A DNA stretch of 64,000 bases from Chalciporus piperatus (lineage: Eukaryota > Basidiomycota > Agaricomycetes > Boletales > Boletaceae), in assembly GCA_038093975.1 (NCBI GenBank), contig JBBPTG010000099.1:1-64000 (forward strand). Reading direction: 5' to 3'. The notes under the pieces were generated by a model, which searched no databases, had not been told where the DNA came from, and was given only the letters and a program-made list of their open reading frames with translations. The stretch's first letter is position 1; each line of letters starts with the position of its first letter. Below, piece by piece: positions 50,001 to 60,267 of this stretch. The position numbers and the translations under genes are program-made.

Positions 50001-51600
50001 CAGAGTGAATTCTCCGACACGATTCTCATGAATTCTGGGATATGCCCAATCAAGCGAGTCAGCAAGAACACCATCTATAAACAGTCCTAGAAAGGATGTT
50101 AGAGGTGAGCAACGATATAAGGTCTCCAAACGTACGAACGGCAGGTTGTGATGTTCTGTGCGGGTAGTATACAAGAGTGACATGAGTCCACCGCGAAGTC
50201 ACCATTCGTGATTGGGATAGAATGGCAAAGTCTTGACGGGAACCATTTTTCAGTGCGAGAACCCCGTTGCTGCCCACAGTCAGAGCTACAGCGCAACGCG
50301 AGCCGAGCGAGATACTGAATATTCTCGAGGTCTCGGAGGGCATTCTTTCAAACCATGCCCAGAGCTATATTCAACCATATTGTAGCATGCAACGCCAAGC
50401 ATATTCCACCACTCACCATAAAGGTAAAACCTGCAGGCGGGAGGGTGGTCAGGTTTCCGAGGGGCATCGTTACCGAAGACGTATCCTGGAATGTTATTTG
50501 AGGAGGCCACTTTGATTTCAAACCGGTGCGAATGAGGTCAATCATCTCTGCATCCAACGACTTGTCCTCTTTTACTGCGCACTGCAACAGTTGTTGCGTG
50601 TTCTGTGTGGAAGCGCCCATTTCAAGCAACCGTTTGATGACTTTACACTGCAGCCGACGATCCGCAGCATTGGAGCCCTGCTGGTCTGCTGTCGTAGTCA
50701 TGAAACGAGAGAATAGTGGGGTCAGGATACCCAACATGCTCAGGATGGCCAGATTGCGATGGGAGGAGTGGGTCAGGTGCTCCAAGATCTTATAGACTAT
50801 GAATCGGAGAGAGGTATTTGTCGCGAAAGATCCGACGGCGAAGTCCCAGAGGACTCTAAAAACGTATGGGAGGTGGATGGTACCCAAGGATGGTGCATAT
50901 TCCAAGAAGTGGATGTCCAACTCGCTGAGGCCAGGGCAAGAAGCTTGCAATGTCGCGAACATGTCCACCAGAGCGAATTCATCGAAAGACAGTGAAAGAA
51001 GACATCCAAGAACCTTCTCAAAGGTGATTGGATGCCTGAGAAGCCCTTCGCATGCATCAGACAAAGCCGTGTATCCGACATAGTCCTGGAGTCAACGTGT
51101 AAGCGAATGAACTAACTCGGCCATATCGCTGACCTGGAAGAAGGTTAAATTGTCTGAATGACCGCTTAAAGCCTTGGAAGTGACCATGAACACGAGCTGC
51201 ATGCAATCGAGCACTTCTTGAGTAGACTGGGGGTTCGTTAATGCAGATGGTGTCGCCGGTGGTAGTGTCGATAGGACATGCATCAAAACAAGAAATCCGT
51301 CCGCTTCGCGAAATGCATCTAATGTCATGGGGTTCTGCTCGAGGATGGACTGAAGAGAACGTAAGGTCTATAGAACGCTGTGAATTCGAGGATGTGCAGT
51401 CGGGCAGCACGAGCATTCACCGTGATACGAGAGTGGCCATCATCTGTCAGCTTCAACACATCCACCACGGACTGAACTTGGGCTGTGAGCAGGCGACTCT
51501 CGGCTGACTCGGACGCGTCAGTTTCGCCATTGTTGTCCAGTGCAGTCTCGTGCGGTTGATCCTGGAGATGTCGAAGAGGCGCTAGTAAGGACCTCAGCAT
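44092..51600 (-). CDS. BEACH-domain WD40 protein (Neurobeachin/Bph1-like)
   Basis: This long gene has many short introns and encodes roughly 2,000 residues. It starts at ATG 51600. The order is: helical ARM-like N-terminus (51.6-50.4 kb), a concanavalin/laminin G-like segment (50.4-49.9 kb, [20 protein letters not shown]), a helical DUF4704-like region (49.2-48.0 kb), a PH-BEACH domain ([37 protein letters not shown] type), then BEACH. BEACH shows [57 protein letters not shown] and [17 protein letters not shown], ending [20 protein letters not shown]40 blades follow ([28 protein letters not shown]). The last exon (44152-44092) restores [20 protein letters not shown] after an intron. Such proteins act in vesicle and lysosome trafficking and autophagy on cytosolic membrane surfaces. 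Not every internal exon end was fixed. Confidence 0.85.
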
Positions 51601-51807
51601 TATATCGAATGGATACAGTCAAGGTTCATTACACCGCAGTAGGAGAGAGATCGAGGACGTCGGCTGGCAGTGGATGTATCAGGTTGGAAGGAGTCGACGC
51701 GACAGGGCGTTGACCGTTGCACTTTCCTTTTTGAGAAACGTTTCCGTACTAGAATTTCAACTATACCCGCCCTCTTCCTCTATCCTTTGATTGATATTAT
51801 CATTGAT
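51601..51807. promoter_or_regulatory. Short bidirectional promoter region
   Basis: Only 207 bp separate the start codons of the BEACH gene (minus) and a kinase-like gene (plus). It includes a pyrimidine-rich run on the plus strand (CCCGCCCTCTTCCTCTATCC). No TATA box is visible. Shared control is possible but unproven. Confidence 0.5.
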
Positions 51808-52776
51808 ATGGATGACAACCCAACACTTGATGACACAAGGTAAGACAGGGAAAAGACATACCATCTATCTGTTGATCCAAACATTCTCCATACTAGTAGT
51901 GTCACCGAGCATGCGCTCAAAGCATTCTTCCCGGGTCAGAAGCTCTCTCTGAAACCATTCGACGGCCCTGAAATCACTTTCACTGTCTGCAAACTGTTCA
52001 CACCAGTCTCATTCGCTGTCGTCGTACTCGCCAAAACAGACACGGAGCCTCTCGAGCAGGTGGTAATCAAAATATACGATCCCCGCTATACCCAAACGAG
52101 AATGGCGGCCAATCCGGAATTCAGTTACCGATCGCGCCCGTGGAAACTGGTCAACGAACAGGCAGCTGCAATGGCTCGCCCACAAAACTCCAGGCTCGCC
52201 GACGACGAGCTGCGGGAGATGATCCCCTGGCCCTCTTCTCCGGAGGAACTGGCTAATTTCAGTCCAGAGGAACGGGATGCCTACTATGTCCTCTACGAGG
52301 AGCGACTTTACAGATTCTTGAAGGCATCCTACGACGTGGAGTTTAGAGCGTATGAGCGGTTGTACGAGTTCCAGGGGTCTGTTATCCCTTGTCTGGAGAT
52401 GGCCGGTTGGTTCATACCACCAGACGAACGCGCCATCCAACCACCTGCTATCGTTTTCGAATATATCCCCTCTCTCAGTCCAGACCAAATATCTTCGGCT
52501 GGGATTACCCCCGCTATCTTTGAACATCTAATCAAGGCTGTCGACAAGTTCGGATCTTGCGGTGTTGCTCACTGCGAAATAGAGCCGAAGAAGGTACTCC
52601 TCACACCTCCGGAAAAGCCAACCAGGGCTGTTTTGATTGACTTTGGCTGTGCTGGGGTCCGAGACGAGGATGACGAGGATGACGAGTGGTGGAGGGCTGT
52701 TGAATTTCATGACGATATGTTCTTTATCGGAAGGGTGGTTGAAAAATATACTACTACTAGTACAAGCTCATCGTAA
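51808..52776 (+). CDS. Small kinase-like protein, probable pseudokinase (303 aa)
   Basis: Exon 1 (51808-51839, MDDNPTLDDT) and exon 2 (51897-52776) join across a 57-nt intron to give 304 codons. It is a clear paralogue of the gene at 8707-9627: VTEHALKAFFPGQ, FTVCKLFTPV, VVIKIYDPRY, WKLVNEQAAAMARPQNS and PPDERAIQPPAIVFEYIPS are all shared. The catalytic loop, however, reads HCEIEPKKVL where the paralogue has HDDIGLTNIL. The catalytic Asp is therefore Glu and the metal-binding Asn is Lys, while LIDFGCAG keeps the DFG Asp. I infer weak or absent phosphotransfer and a scaffold or decoy role. The C-terminus ends in a Thr/Ser run. It shares a 207-bp promoter region with the BEACH gene. Confidence 0.8.
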
Positions 52777-52855
52777 ACCCCACTCGTGTACTTGCCAGGC
52801 TTCAAAGCAACCATGAACGTACTCTGGTTCCTTCAGCGCGACCAACAACCTTGGA

Positions 52856-54182
52856 CTACTCAGCCTCTTCAACGCAGTGATTCCCTGTATCACCAATCCA
52901 GAAGATTTTTGCGAAGTGCCAATATAGCGAACGAAGATTGCAACAGTAGTCAATAAAAATAGGGACGATTCGACAGTCAAAGGTCTGGAAGTGGGTATGG
53001 GTTTTCATGAGGCGCCGGAACTTTGAATCTCGAAGACCTTTCACGACGCCGGAAAGAACTCCATGTATGTTCCCTTGCCTGCAAGCCTCGTGAAGTGCCA
53101 ACGGATCTCCATCGTGAGTCTCGAAGAAAGCCTTGTAGGCCCTCTTTAGCTGCCGCCTCTCGGAATCATTCCTGCAATTCATGAAACCATAATCCACGGT
53201 AATCGAAGGCTTCATGTCGGTCTGATCGACTTGTGTGAACTGCTTGAGGCGCCACACTGTTTTACGGAAGCCTTCGGGCCCAGTGAGGATGTCCTGTAGG
53301 CAGCGATGGGCAGGCAGCTGCAGTCCTTTGGAACGGAAGAGGTCGAGCAAGCCATCATCACCGTACGCGTCGCAGAACTCTTTGAACGAGCACCTCGTGA
53401 TCAACTCTTGGTACTGCCGACCTAATTCCATTTCTTCTTCCTGCGACCTGCACGATGCGAAACCGAAGTTGATCCAGAGGTCAAGTTCTGGGCCCGGATG
53501 CCATTTTGATAAAAGGAGGGTGTAGAACGAAAAGCAGTCCCGTTCCTGGCGAGTTTTCTGTGCGACGGCAGCGTTGATCTCCTCGACAGAATCTCTTTCA
53601 CTGCCTTTTATGAATCTCCAGGCGCGCAATAGCATGGCACCTCCGTGATCGCGTAACGTCTGACGACTTGGACGAAGGCTCGCCTGCAATCACGTCCTCG
53701 TTTTGCAGGAACCACGGAAAGTAGCCGCCTCTGAAATTCTCTGGGAGCTTGGAATATGCAGCTTTTATCTCTTCCACCAAAACCCCACCAACCCGCCAGT
53801 GGTGGATGGTCTTGGATGGAATATGCATGCGTTCCATAAGGCCTACGTGCAGATTGTCAGTGAGCGAGATCCACCTGGCTAAGTCCAAGCGCCAAACATA
53901 CCAATGTACAAACCGAGCAATTTGCTCTGATTCTCTGAGGTGATTGCACGATAAAACCCGTAATCTTCACAGGTCTGCCGGTCCTCAGGAAACACGTTGT
54001 CGTGGACTGCTAACGCAAGGTAGTCGGCGGTGGTGATGGGACCGCGTGGTTTGCAGTCGAATATAATCATCCTTCTGACATTGTGTTGAGCAGTAGAAGA
54101 CATTTTGCCAGCCAGCACAACGCTTGAGGTTTTCGTTGTTGTCTGATTCGTGGCCATCACACATGTGGCATGTCCGGGCCAT
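52856..54182 (-). pseudogene. MYND-finger gene, copy b, decayed
   Basis: It aligns along its whole length with copies a and d but carries several lesions. In the finger, TGT has become TGG, so the fourth zinc ligand (CTGC in copy a) is CAGW. Eleven bases encoding the WIRH region are missing near 54069, removing the ligand His and shifting the frame. A net 2-bp deletion near 53665 shifts the frame again. The rest reads well in the new frame (LRDHGGAMLLRAWRFI, SRCSFKEF-type, DPLALHEACRQGNIHG) and runs past the usual end to 52856, because the LPEF stop region has changed. The intron position is kept (about 53893-53848). I do not expect a functional protein. Confidence 0.85.
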
Positions 54183-54653
54183 GGCGATGGATGAGATGGG
54201 TGGGAAGACTACGATGGAATTGGCGCCCAAGTAACTCGATGTCTGAGAGTGGATCGGCGGGGCCCTCCGGGCTCAGTTGGCAATTGCAAGTATTCTTGAT
54301 CGAGGATGTCAAGGGATATCATAAGCAGATGCGACCGGTGTGCACACATTCCAAACCTACGCCACTGGAAGAGCGACTCCTTTCCCCCGAAGAAGGCATT
54401 TGGAAGACATACCTGCGGTTTGGCAGTACTGCAGTGGCTCGTCGCGAAACTGAACTCGAACTGCGCTAATCTGGCAGTGTCGGGTTAGTCGTTCTGGATG
54501 CAAGAGAAGAGCAGCCTGTGTGGCTGTCTCAGAGCAATTTACCGAGATTGCCAGTAGTAGGAAGTAGTACAAGGTCTGTTACCTGCAAATGCATACTAAA
54601 CGGTATAGCAAGCAAGAAAAAGGACAATGGAAAAAATGGGGACAATTGGACTG
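54183..54653. other. Intergenic between MYND copies b and c
   Basis: The first 120 bp next to copy b match the upstream region of copy a (AGTTACTTGGGCGCCAAT, CAATTGCCAACT), so the promoter was duplicated with the gene. The rest is unremarkable. Confidence 0.55.
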
Positions 54654-55856
54654 TCAGAATTCTGGAAGTGGGTATGTGTTTTTCATGAGGCGCCGGAACT
54701 TTAGATCTCGAAGACCCTTCACGGTTATCGAAAGAAAACCATGGATATCCCCTTTCATCGCCGCATCGTGAAGCGCCAACGGATCTCCATTGTGGGTCTC
54801 GAAGAAAGCCTTGTACACCCTCCTCAACTGTCGCGTCTCGGAATCGTCCCTGCAGTTCCCGAAACCATAATCCACAACAGCAGGGTCCATGCCGAGGGCA
54901 CGATCATGTGTGAACTGTTTGAGGCACCACACAGATTTCCAGTGGCCTGCACGCGTGGTGAGGATGTCTTGGAGGTAGCGGTCGGCGCGTAGTGGCACCT
55001 CCTTGGAACGGAAGAGGCCGAGTAGGCCACCATTGAGATATGCGTCATAGAACTCTTTGAACGTGCACTTGTGGATCAGTTCTTGGTATTTTAAACCCAA
55101 CTGTATTTGTTCTCTTGGTGATGTGCATGATGCGAAACCAAATTCGACCCACTCCCCAAATTCTGGGGATGGGTACCAGTCGGCCAAGGTTTGGGCGTAC
55201 ATGATGAAGCAGGCCCGTTCCCTGTTGGACATCCGTTTGATGGCAACCCTAACCTCCTCCCCGGAATTCTTTTCACTGCGTCCAATGAATCTCCAAGCAC
55301 GCAAAAACATGACATTGTTGTCTTCGCGCACTTTTTCCTCGGACATGGGCTCGCCGGTAAACAGGTGCTCGTTTCGCAGGAACCACTGGAAGGAACCACC
55401 CTTTGAGCGTTCCGGGTCCTTGAGATACACCGCTTTTATCTCTTGGAAGAGGACCCCACTGACTTGCCAGCGGTGGATGGTCTTGGGTGAAATCTTCATG
55501 CGCCGAATGAGACCTACATGTATATTGAGAGAGAGCATGTCGACATTGGTGCTGAACACACCGATATATAAGCCCAGCAAGTTACTCTTATCTTCCAGGA
55601 AGGATACACGGTTAAAACCATAATCCTCAGAGGTTTGATAGTTGTCAGGAAGTAGCCTCTCGTGGCATGCTAACGCGAGATAGTCGGCGGTGTTGATTGG
55701 ACGGCTTGGTTTGCAGTTGAATATATGGCAAACCCAGTCGTCCTTCTGGCATTCAGCTGAACAGTAGAACACCTTTTGACAACCAGCACAGCGTTTGAGT
55801 TCCGCCTCGTTGTAACGCTCTGAGTCGCCTTTACACTTGTGACATGTCCGCACCAT
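54654..55856 (-). CDS. MYND-finger protein, copy c, intact
   Basis: An open frame of 400 codons runs from ATG 55856. Residues 5-50 are a complete MYND finger (CHKC, CAGC, CSAEC, HIFNC). INTADYLALACHE follows, then about 300 residues of the family's own C-terminal domain, with MFLRAWRFIGRSE, ERACFIMYAQTLADWYPSPE, CTFKEFYDAY, VDYGFGNCRDDSETRQLRRV and the conserved tail GDPLALHDAAMKGDIHGFLS ending LPEF. The 48-nt stretch at 55560-55513 occupies the family intron position, has GT and AG ends, and is free of stops. Both spliced (384 aa) and unspliced (400 aa) forms are therefore in frame. MYND fingers recruit Pro-rich partners. The C-terminal domain has no known function. It is the most diverged intact copy in the array. 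Confidence 0.8.
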   Translation of the reverse strand: MVRTCHKCKGDSERYNEAELKRCAGCQKVFYCSAECQKDDWVCHIFNCKPSRPINTADYLALACHERLLPDNYQTSEDYGFNRVSFLEDKSNLLGLYIGVFSTNVDMLSLNIHVGLIRRMKISPKTIHRWQVSGVLFQEIKAVYLKDPERSKGGSFQWFLRNEHLFTGEPMSEEKVREDNNVMFLRAWRFIGRSEKNSGEEVRVAIKRMSNRERACFIMYAQTLADWYPSPEFGEWVEFGFASCTSPREQIQLGLKYQELIHKCTFKEFYDAYLNGGLLGLFRSKEVPLRADRYLQDILTTRAGHWKSVWCLKQFTHDRALGMDPAVVDYGFGNCRDDSETRQLRRVYKAFFETHNGDPLALHDAAMKGDIHGFLSITVKGLRDLKFRRLMKNTYPLPEF

Positions 55857-56253
55857 AGCGAAGGAAGAAAGTAGGATGGCTGGGATGCCAAGTAATACGT
55901 AGGATACCGTGAGGGGCTCTCGCTGAGGTTTTGAGCAGGTTTAAACATTGATCGTGATCTTGCGTTCTCAATCGATATGAGTATCACCGAACTTGCACCG
56001 AACACAAAGCTACACAAAGTTTCGACCTTCCAAAAATAGGCATCGGTACTGTACATTTGAAGTTTCTACAACGCTAACGACGGTCTGCATCCGAGTCGTG
56101 TGTCGAGTACTGTACATCCAGCTGATGACCATAGCCTGACTGAAATCCAGATGTATCAGAATAAAACAGAAAAGTCAATAATCGTAAACTCTGGTCCCTG
56201 CAAGTGCATACTAATAAACAGTATAGCCAAGTGTCAATATAGCGAAAGAAGAG
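55857..56253. other. Intergenic between MYND copies c and d
   Basis: Contains the start region of copy c and the 3' flank of copy d. AATATAGCGAAAGAAGA near 56236 resembles 3'-flank sequence of copies a and b. No gene seen. Confidence 0.45.
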
Positions 56254-57509
56254 TCAAGTTGCAAAAATAAAAAATGGGGACGATCCGACAGTGAATTCTG
56301 GAAGTGGGTATGGATTTTTCATGAGGCGCTGGAACTTTGGATCTCGAAGACCTTTCACGACTCCGGAAAGAAATCCATGTATATCCCCTTGCAGGCAAGC
56401 CTCGTGAAGTGCCAAAGGATCTCCATCGTGGGTCTCGAAGAAAGCCTTGTACACCCTCTTTAGCTGCCGCTTCTCAGAATCGTCCCTGCAGTTCATGAAA
56501 CCATAGTCCACGATGATCGAAGGGATCGGGTCCGAGTCGGCCACATCAGCTCGTGTGAACTGCTTGAGGTGCCACACTGTTTTAGGGCAGCCTCCGGGCC
56601 CAATGAGGATGTCCTGGAGGTAGCGATTGGCAGGCAGCGTCAGTCCTTTGGAACGGAAGAGGTCGAGCAAGCCACCATGGTGGTACGCGTCGCAGAACTC
56701 CTTGAACGAGCACCTGGCGATCAACTTTTGGTACTGCATACTCAATTTCATTTCATCTTTCTGCGACCTGCACGATGCAAGACCGAACCCGACCCAGAGG
56801 TGAGACTCTGGGCGTGGGCGCCATTCTGATAAAAGGAGGGTGTAGAGCGAAAGGCACTCCAGTTCCTGGCGAGTTTTCCCTGTGATGGCAGCGTTCATGT
56901 CCTTGACAGTATCTCTTTCACTGCCTCCTATGAATCTCCAGGCGCGCAACAGCATGGCATCTTTGTGATCGCGTGACATCTGACTGGACGACTCGGAAGG
57001 CTTGCCTGAAATCACGTGCTCGTTTTGCGAGAACCACGAAAAGTGTTCGCCTCTTATATGTTCTGGGATCGTGGAATAGGCAGCTTTTATCCCTTCCACC
57101 AGGACTCCACCAACCCGCCAGTGGTGGACGGTCTTGGGTGAAATATCCATGCCTTTCATAAGGTCTAGAGGCAGATTGAGCGAGATCCGTGACCTAGATA
57201 GGTCCAAGCACCAAACATACCAGTGTACACACCGAGCACATTGCCCTGATCCTCTGAGGTTATTGAGCGATTAAACCCGTAATCTTCACAGGTCTGCCGG
57301 TCCTCAGGAAACACGTTGTCGTGGACTGCTAACGCAAGGTAGTCGGCGGTGGTGATGGAACGGCGTGGTTTGCAGTCGAATATATGACGAATCCAATCTT
57401 TCTTCTGACATTTCGTTGAGCAGTAGAAGACTTTTTGACAGCCAGTACAACGCTTGAGGTTGTCGTTATTGTCTGTGTGGCCCTTACACGTGTGGCATGT
57501 CCGGGACAT
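56254..57509 (-). CDS. MYND-finger protein, copy d, intact (399 aa)
   Basis: Exon 1 (57509-57221) and exon 2 (57164-56254) join across a 56-nt intron into 400 codons. I chose the ATG at 57509 (MSRTCHTC) because it matches the start of the other copies; an in-frame ATG lies 24 codons upstream. The MYND finger is complete (CHTC, CTGC, CSTKC, HIFDC). The C-terminal domain runs uninterrupted through MLLRAWRFIGGSERD, SLYTLLLSEWRPRPE, RCSFKEFCDAYHHGGLLDLF, SIIVDYGFMNCRDDSEKRQL and GDPLALHEACLQGDIHGFLS, ending about 12 residues beyond the LPEF of copy c. It is the closest relative of copy a and gives the reference for reading that copy's 10-bp insertion. Function is unknown beyond the partner-binding finger. 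Confidence 0.85.
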
Positions 57510-57990
57510 GGCGGAGGTTGGGAGTAGGATGTGATGGGTGGGAAAACTACGCTGGGATTGGGGCCCAGGTGGGGCGCTCAATGTGTAGGGGCGGATCCGC
57601 GTTTAAATCCTGCGTCACTCGACCAAGTTAGAAAGATTCTCAAGTTTTCTCGAGGTTATCGATTGACAAGGCAAGGATATCCTCGCCGCTGCAATTGTAA
57701 ACCAGGCTTGGCACCAACTACCCTGTTAAATTGCGAGGGAATCTAGAGAGATGGGCAAGACCGCGAAGGATCGGTGCACGGCGTGACCCTCCGTCTGGGT
57801 CGGGGGTTCGATTCGAGTTATGTAGGGACAAATTCCGTTTCGAGCGAGAAGACGGACGAAACTGACTCTCGTTGAAACTAAGAACACCTACTATAGTAAC
57901 ATGCAGCCAGCGAAATGCTCCACACAAGAAGGGAGAAAAACAACAAGCAGCAAGCGAACGTAGTACGTAAAAAAGCTGGGTCAATAATCA
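57510..57990. other. Intergenic between MYND copies d and e
   Basis: The 200 bp next to copy d match the upstream region of copy a (CCGCTGCAATTGTAAACCAG on the plus strand). Around 57740-57820 a segment with GGGTTCGATTCGAG resembles a Pol III B-box, but no tRNA fold was found. Confidence 0.5.
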
Positions 57991-59204
57991 TCATCCGCTG
58001 GTGGAAGTGGGTACGGATTCCACATCATGCGCCGATATTTTGGATCTTGAAGCCCCCACGATTCCCGAAAGAAAGCCATGTATGTTCCCTTGGATCGCGG
58101 CGTTGTGAAGCGCCAACGGATCTCCCCTGGGGCTCGCGAAAAAGGCCTGGTACACACTCTTTAGCTCTCGCTTCTCCGAATCACTCTTACATTCGAAGAA
58201 ACCATAATCCACCCCGACCGCAGGGTGCATACGAGCGAACGCATTAGCACTATCGTCATCGATGACCTGTTTGAGCCACCACACCGATTTGTAGCATTCC
58301 GGGGGGTTGCCGATGATCTCTGGGAGATGGTAGTGGACGTCCACCGGCACTCCCTTTGAGTCGAAGAGGCTCAGCAGGCGACCCTGGCTGTATGCGCGGG
58401 AGAACTCCTGGAACGTGCACTTGTGGATCAACTTGCGGTAACGCTCACCCAGCCGCATTACTTCTACCCGGGTCTTGCATGTTACGAAGCTGAACGTGAT
58501 GTAGAGGTCAGATTCTGGGAATGGGAGCGTCGCCCTGGATAGGACCAGCATGTAGAGGTGATGGCAGTCCCGTTCGTGCCGAGGTTTTTGTGCGATGGCA
58601 GCGTTGATCTGCTCGACCGAATCGCTTGCATTGCCGCCCGTGAATCTCCAACCTTCCACTGCCATGGCTTCGGCAAAGCTGCGCCCCGTTTCGGGAGAGG
58701 GCCTGCCTGTCACGTGCTCGTTCTGCAGGAACCCACCAAAAGGAGTCAAAGCCTGGAATATGCGGCTTTTATCTCGTAAACCAGGCCTTCGGAGAGTAGC
58801 CAACGATGGATGGTCTGGGGCTGAATCTTCATGTCCCTGATAAGACCTGTACAGATATTGAGGGAGCTCGCACGGACGAGAGGATCAAACATACCAGTAT
58901 ATAAGCCGAGCAACTTGTTCTTGTCCTCAGGGGTGAATACCCGATAAAACCCATAATCCTGACAGGTCTGGGGGTGCAGAGGAAGCCGGTTCTCGTGGAC
59001 GGCCAACCCAAGGTAGTCGGCAGTGTTGATGGGACGAGTAGGGTTGCAGGAGAAGATATGACGAGGACAGTCGTCCTTCTGGCATTCGTCTGAACAGTAG
59101 AAAACGTCTCAACAGCCAGTGCAACGCAGGAGGTTTGATTCGTTCTGACTGGCTGAGCGGCCGCATTTGTTGCATGTCTGAGGGGAAGTGGCAGTCGGAA
59201 TCAT
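57991..59204 (-). pseudogene. MYND-finger gene, copy e, decayed
   Basis: It begins at ATG 59204 (MIPTATSPQTCNKCG). Inside the MYND finger a TGA at 59109-59111 stands where other copies have CAA (after CTGC), so translation would stop after about 31 residues. A 16-bp deletion near 58750, relative to copy b, shifts the frame in the middle. Outside these two lesions the frame is well preserved: NTADYLGLAVHENRLPLHPQ, then WRFTGGNASDSVEQINAAI, CTFQEFSRAYSQGRLLSLF and GDPLALHNAAIQGNIHGFLS. The intron position again holds a stop-free 48-nt segment. It is the most divergent copy. Its 3' end has a fragmentary twin at 39172-39252. Decay appears recent. Confidence 0.85.
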
Positions 59205-60267
59205 GGCTTGTGAGTCCCAGTCAAAACGAGCAATCGGAGGGTAGCGGTAGATATCGGCTAGGCTCGGGTCTCAGTTTTTCTTCGCTGATCTTGGGTATGT
59301 TGGGAGGTTTTCATATCGGGTGTTCTTGTTCTATATCCCCAGATCTTGCCCAACTGTTAGCAACTGCCCCGCTACGGGCAGAGACAGATCTTCTCGTCTC
59401 AGTTGGACTGGTATTATCACAAAACAATGAATGTATTCAGCCACAGTGTCCGGGAATAATACTACAAGCTAGCAGTGTGAGTAGAGAACAGGTAGTAACT
59501 AGCGAGAAGAAATGGGGCCCGGGGGAGGCGTAACGGTGATGAAAGTTTGAAGCAGGACAACCATGACCGGGAGAAGGGCGAAGCGATCGATGAGGGCCGT
59601 GTTGTAAACATGGCGGAGCCTGAGGTAGGCAAAATTGGACAATGGTACCGGTACCGAGCGAGCGAGGGCAAGGTGAAGCAAACGAGAGCAGGGTGAATCA
59701 TACGAGTAGTGACGACCGAATAGAAATGGCGAGGGGCGTAATGATGATGGATTGACACACGACAGCCGGGAGAAGCGAGATACGATCGACGACGGCGATG
59801 CGGTCAACGTGGCGGGAGCGGGAGCGGTAGCGAGCGAGCGAGGGCAAGGTGAAGCAAACGAGAGCAGTAGCAATGACCGAATAGAAATGGCGAGGGGCGT
59901 AATGATGATGGATTGACACACGACAGCCGGGAGAAGCGAGATACGATCGACGACGGCGATGCGGTCAACGTGGCAGGAGTAGGCAAAATCGGATGATGGT
60001 ATAGGCAGCGAGCGACCCTCGAGAGCAGGGTGAGGCGAAAGCGACGACAGTGATGCAAGGATGACAACGAAGCTATAAATGTGGGGAGAAGAATGAAGAA
60101 AAACGATGCTAGCGGACCAGATTGCGAGTGAAAAAAGCGATACAAATGATTTGGGCAATGGTGATGGGGCGATACACGATGGCAATGATTCCAATGCTGT
60201 GGTGAAAATGCTGAGACGTGCGGGGACGAGAAAATGGTGTGGAGAAGTTGCTGCTTGAATTTTTGGA
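59205..60267. repeat. Tandem-repeat region
   Basis: A 100-bp block at 59714-59813 recurs without change at 59875-59974 (starting GACCGAATAGAAATGGCGAG). A partly overlapping block, AGCGAGCGAGGGCAAGGTGA, recurs at about 59657 and 59833, giving units of about 161-176 bp. Weaker relatives occur near 59570 and 60020. A long minus-strand open frame here is a by-product of the repeats. The left part, to about 59500, shows nothing notable. Confidence 0.75.

Noticed and set aside
57740..57820. Possible tRNA gene (B-box-like GGGTTCGATTCGAG)
   Set aside because: The T-arm does not pair, the hairpin GACCC...GGGTC lacks U33 in its loop, and no acceptor stem was found.
59109..59111. In-frame TGA in a MYND finger as possible selenocysteine
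   Set aside because: The other copies have Gln here, there is a second frame-breaking deletion downstream, and selenoprotein machinery is not expected in these fungi. Decay is simpler.
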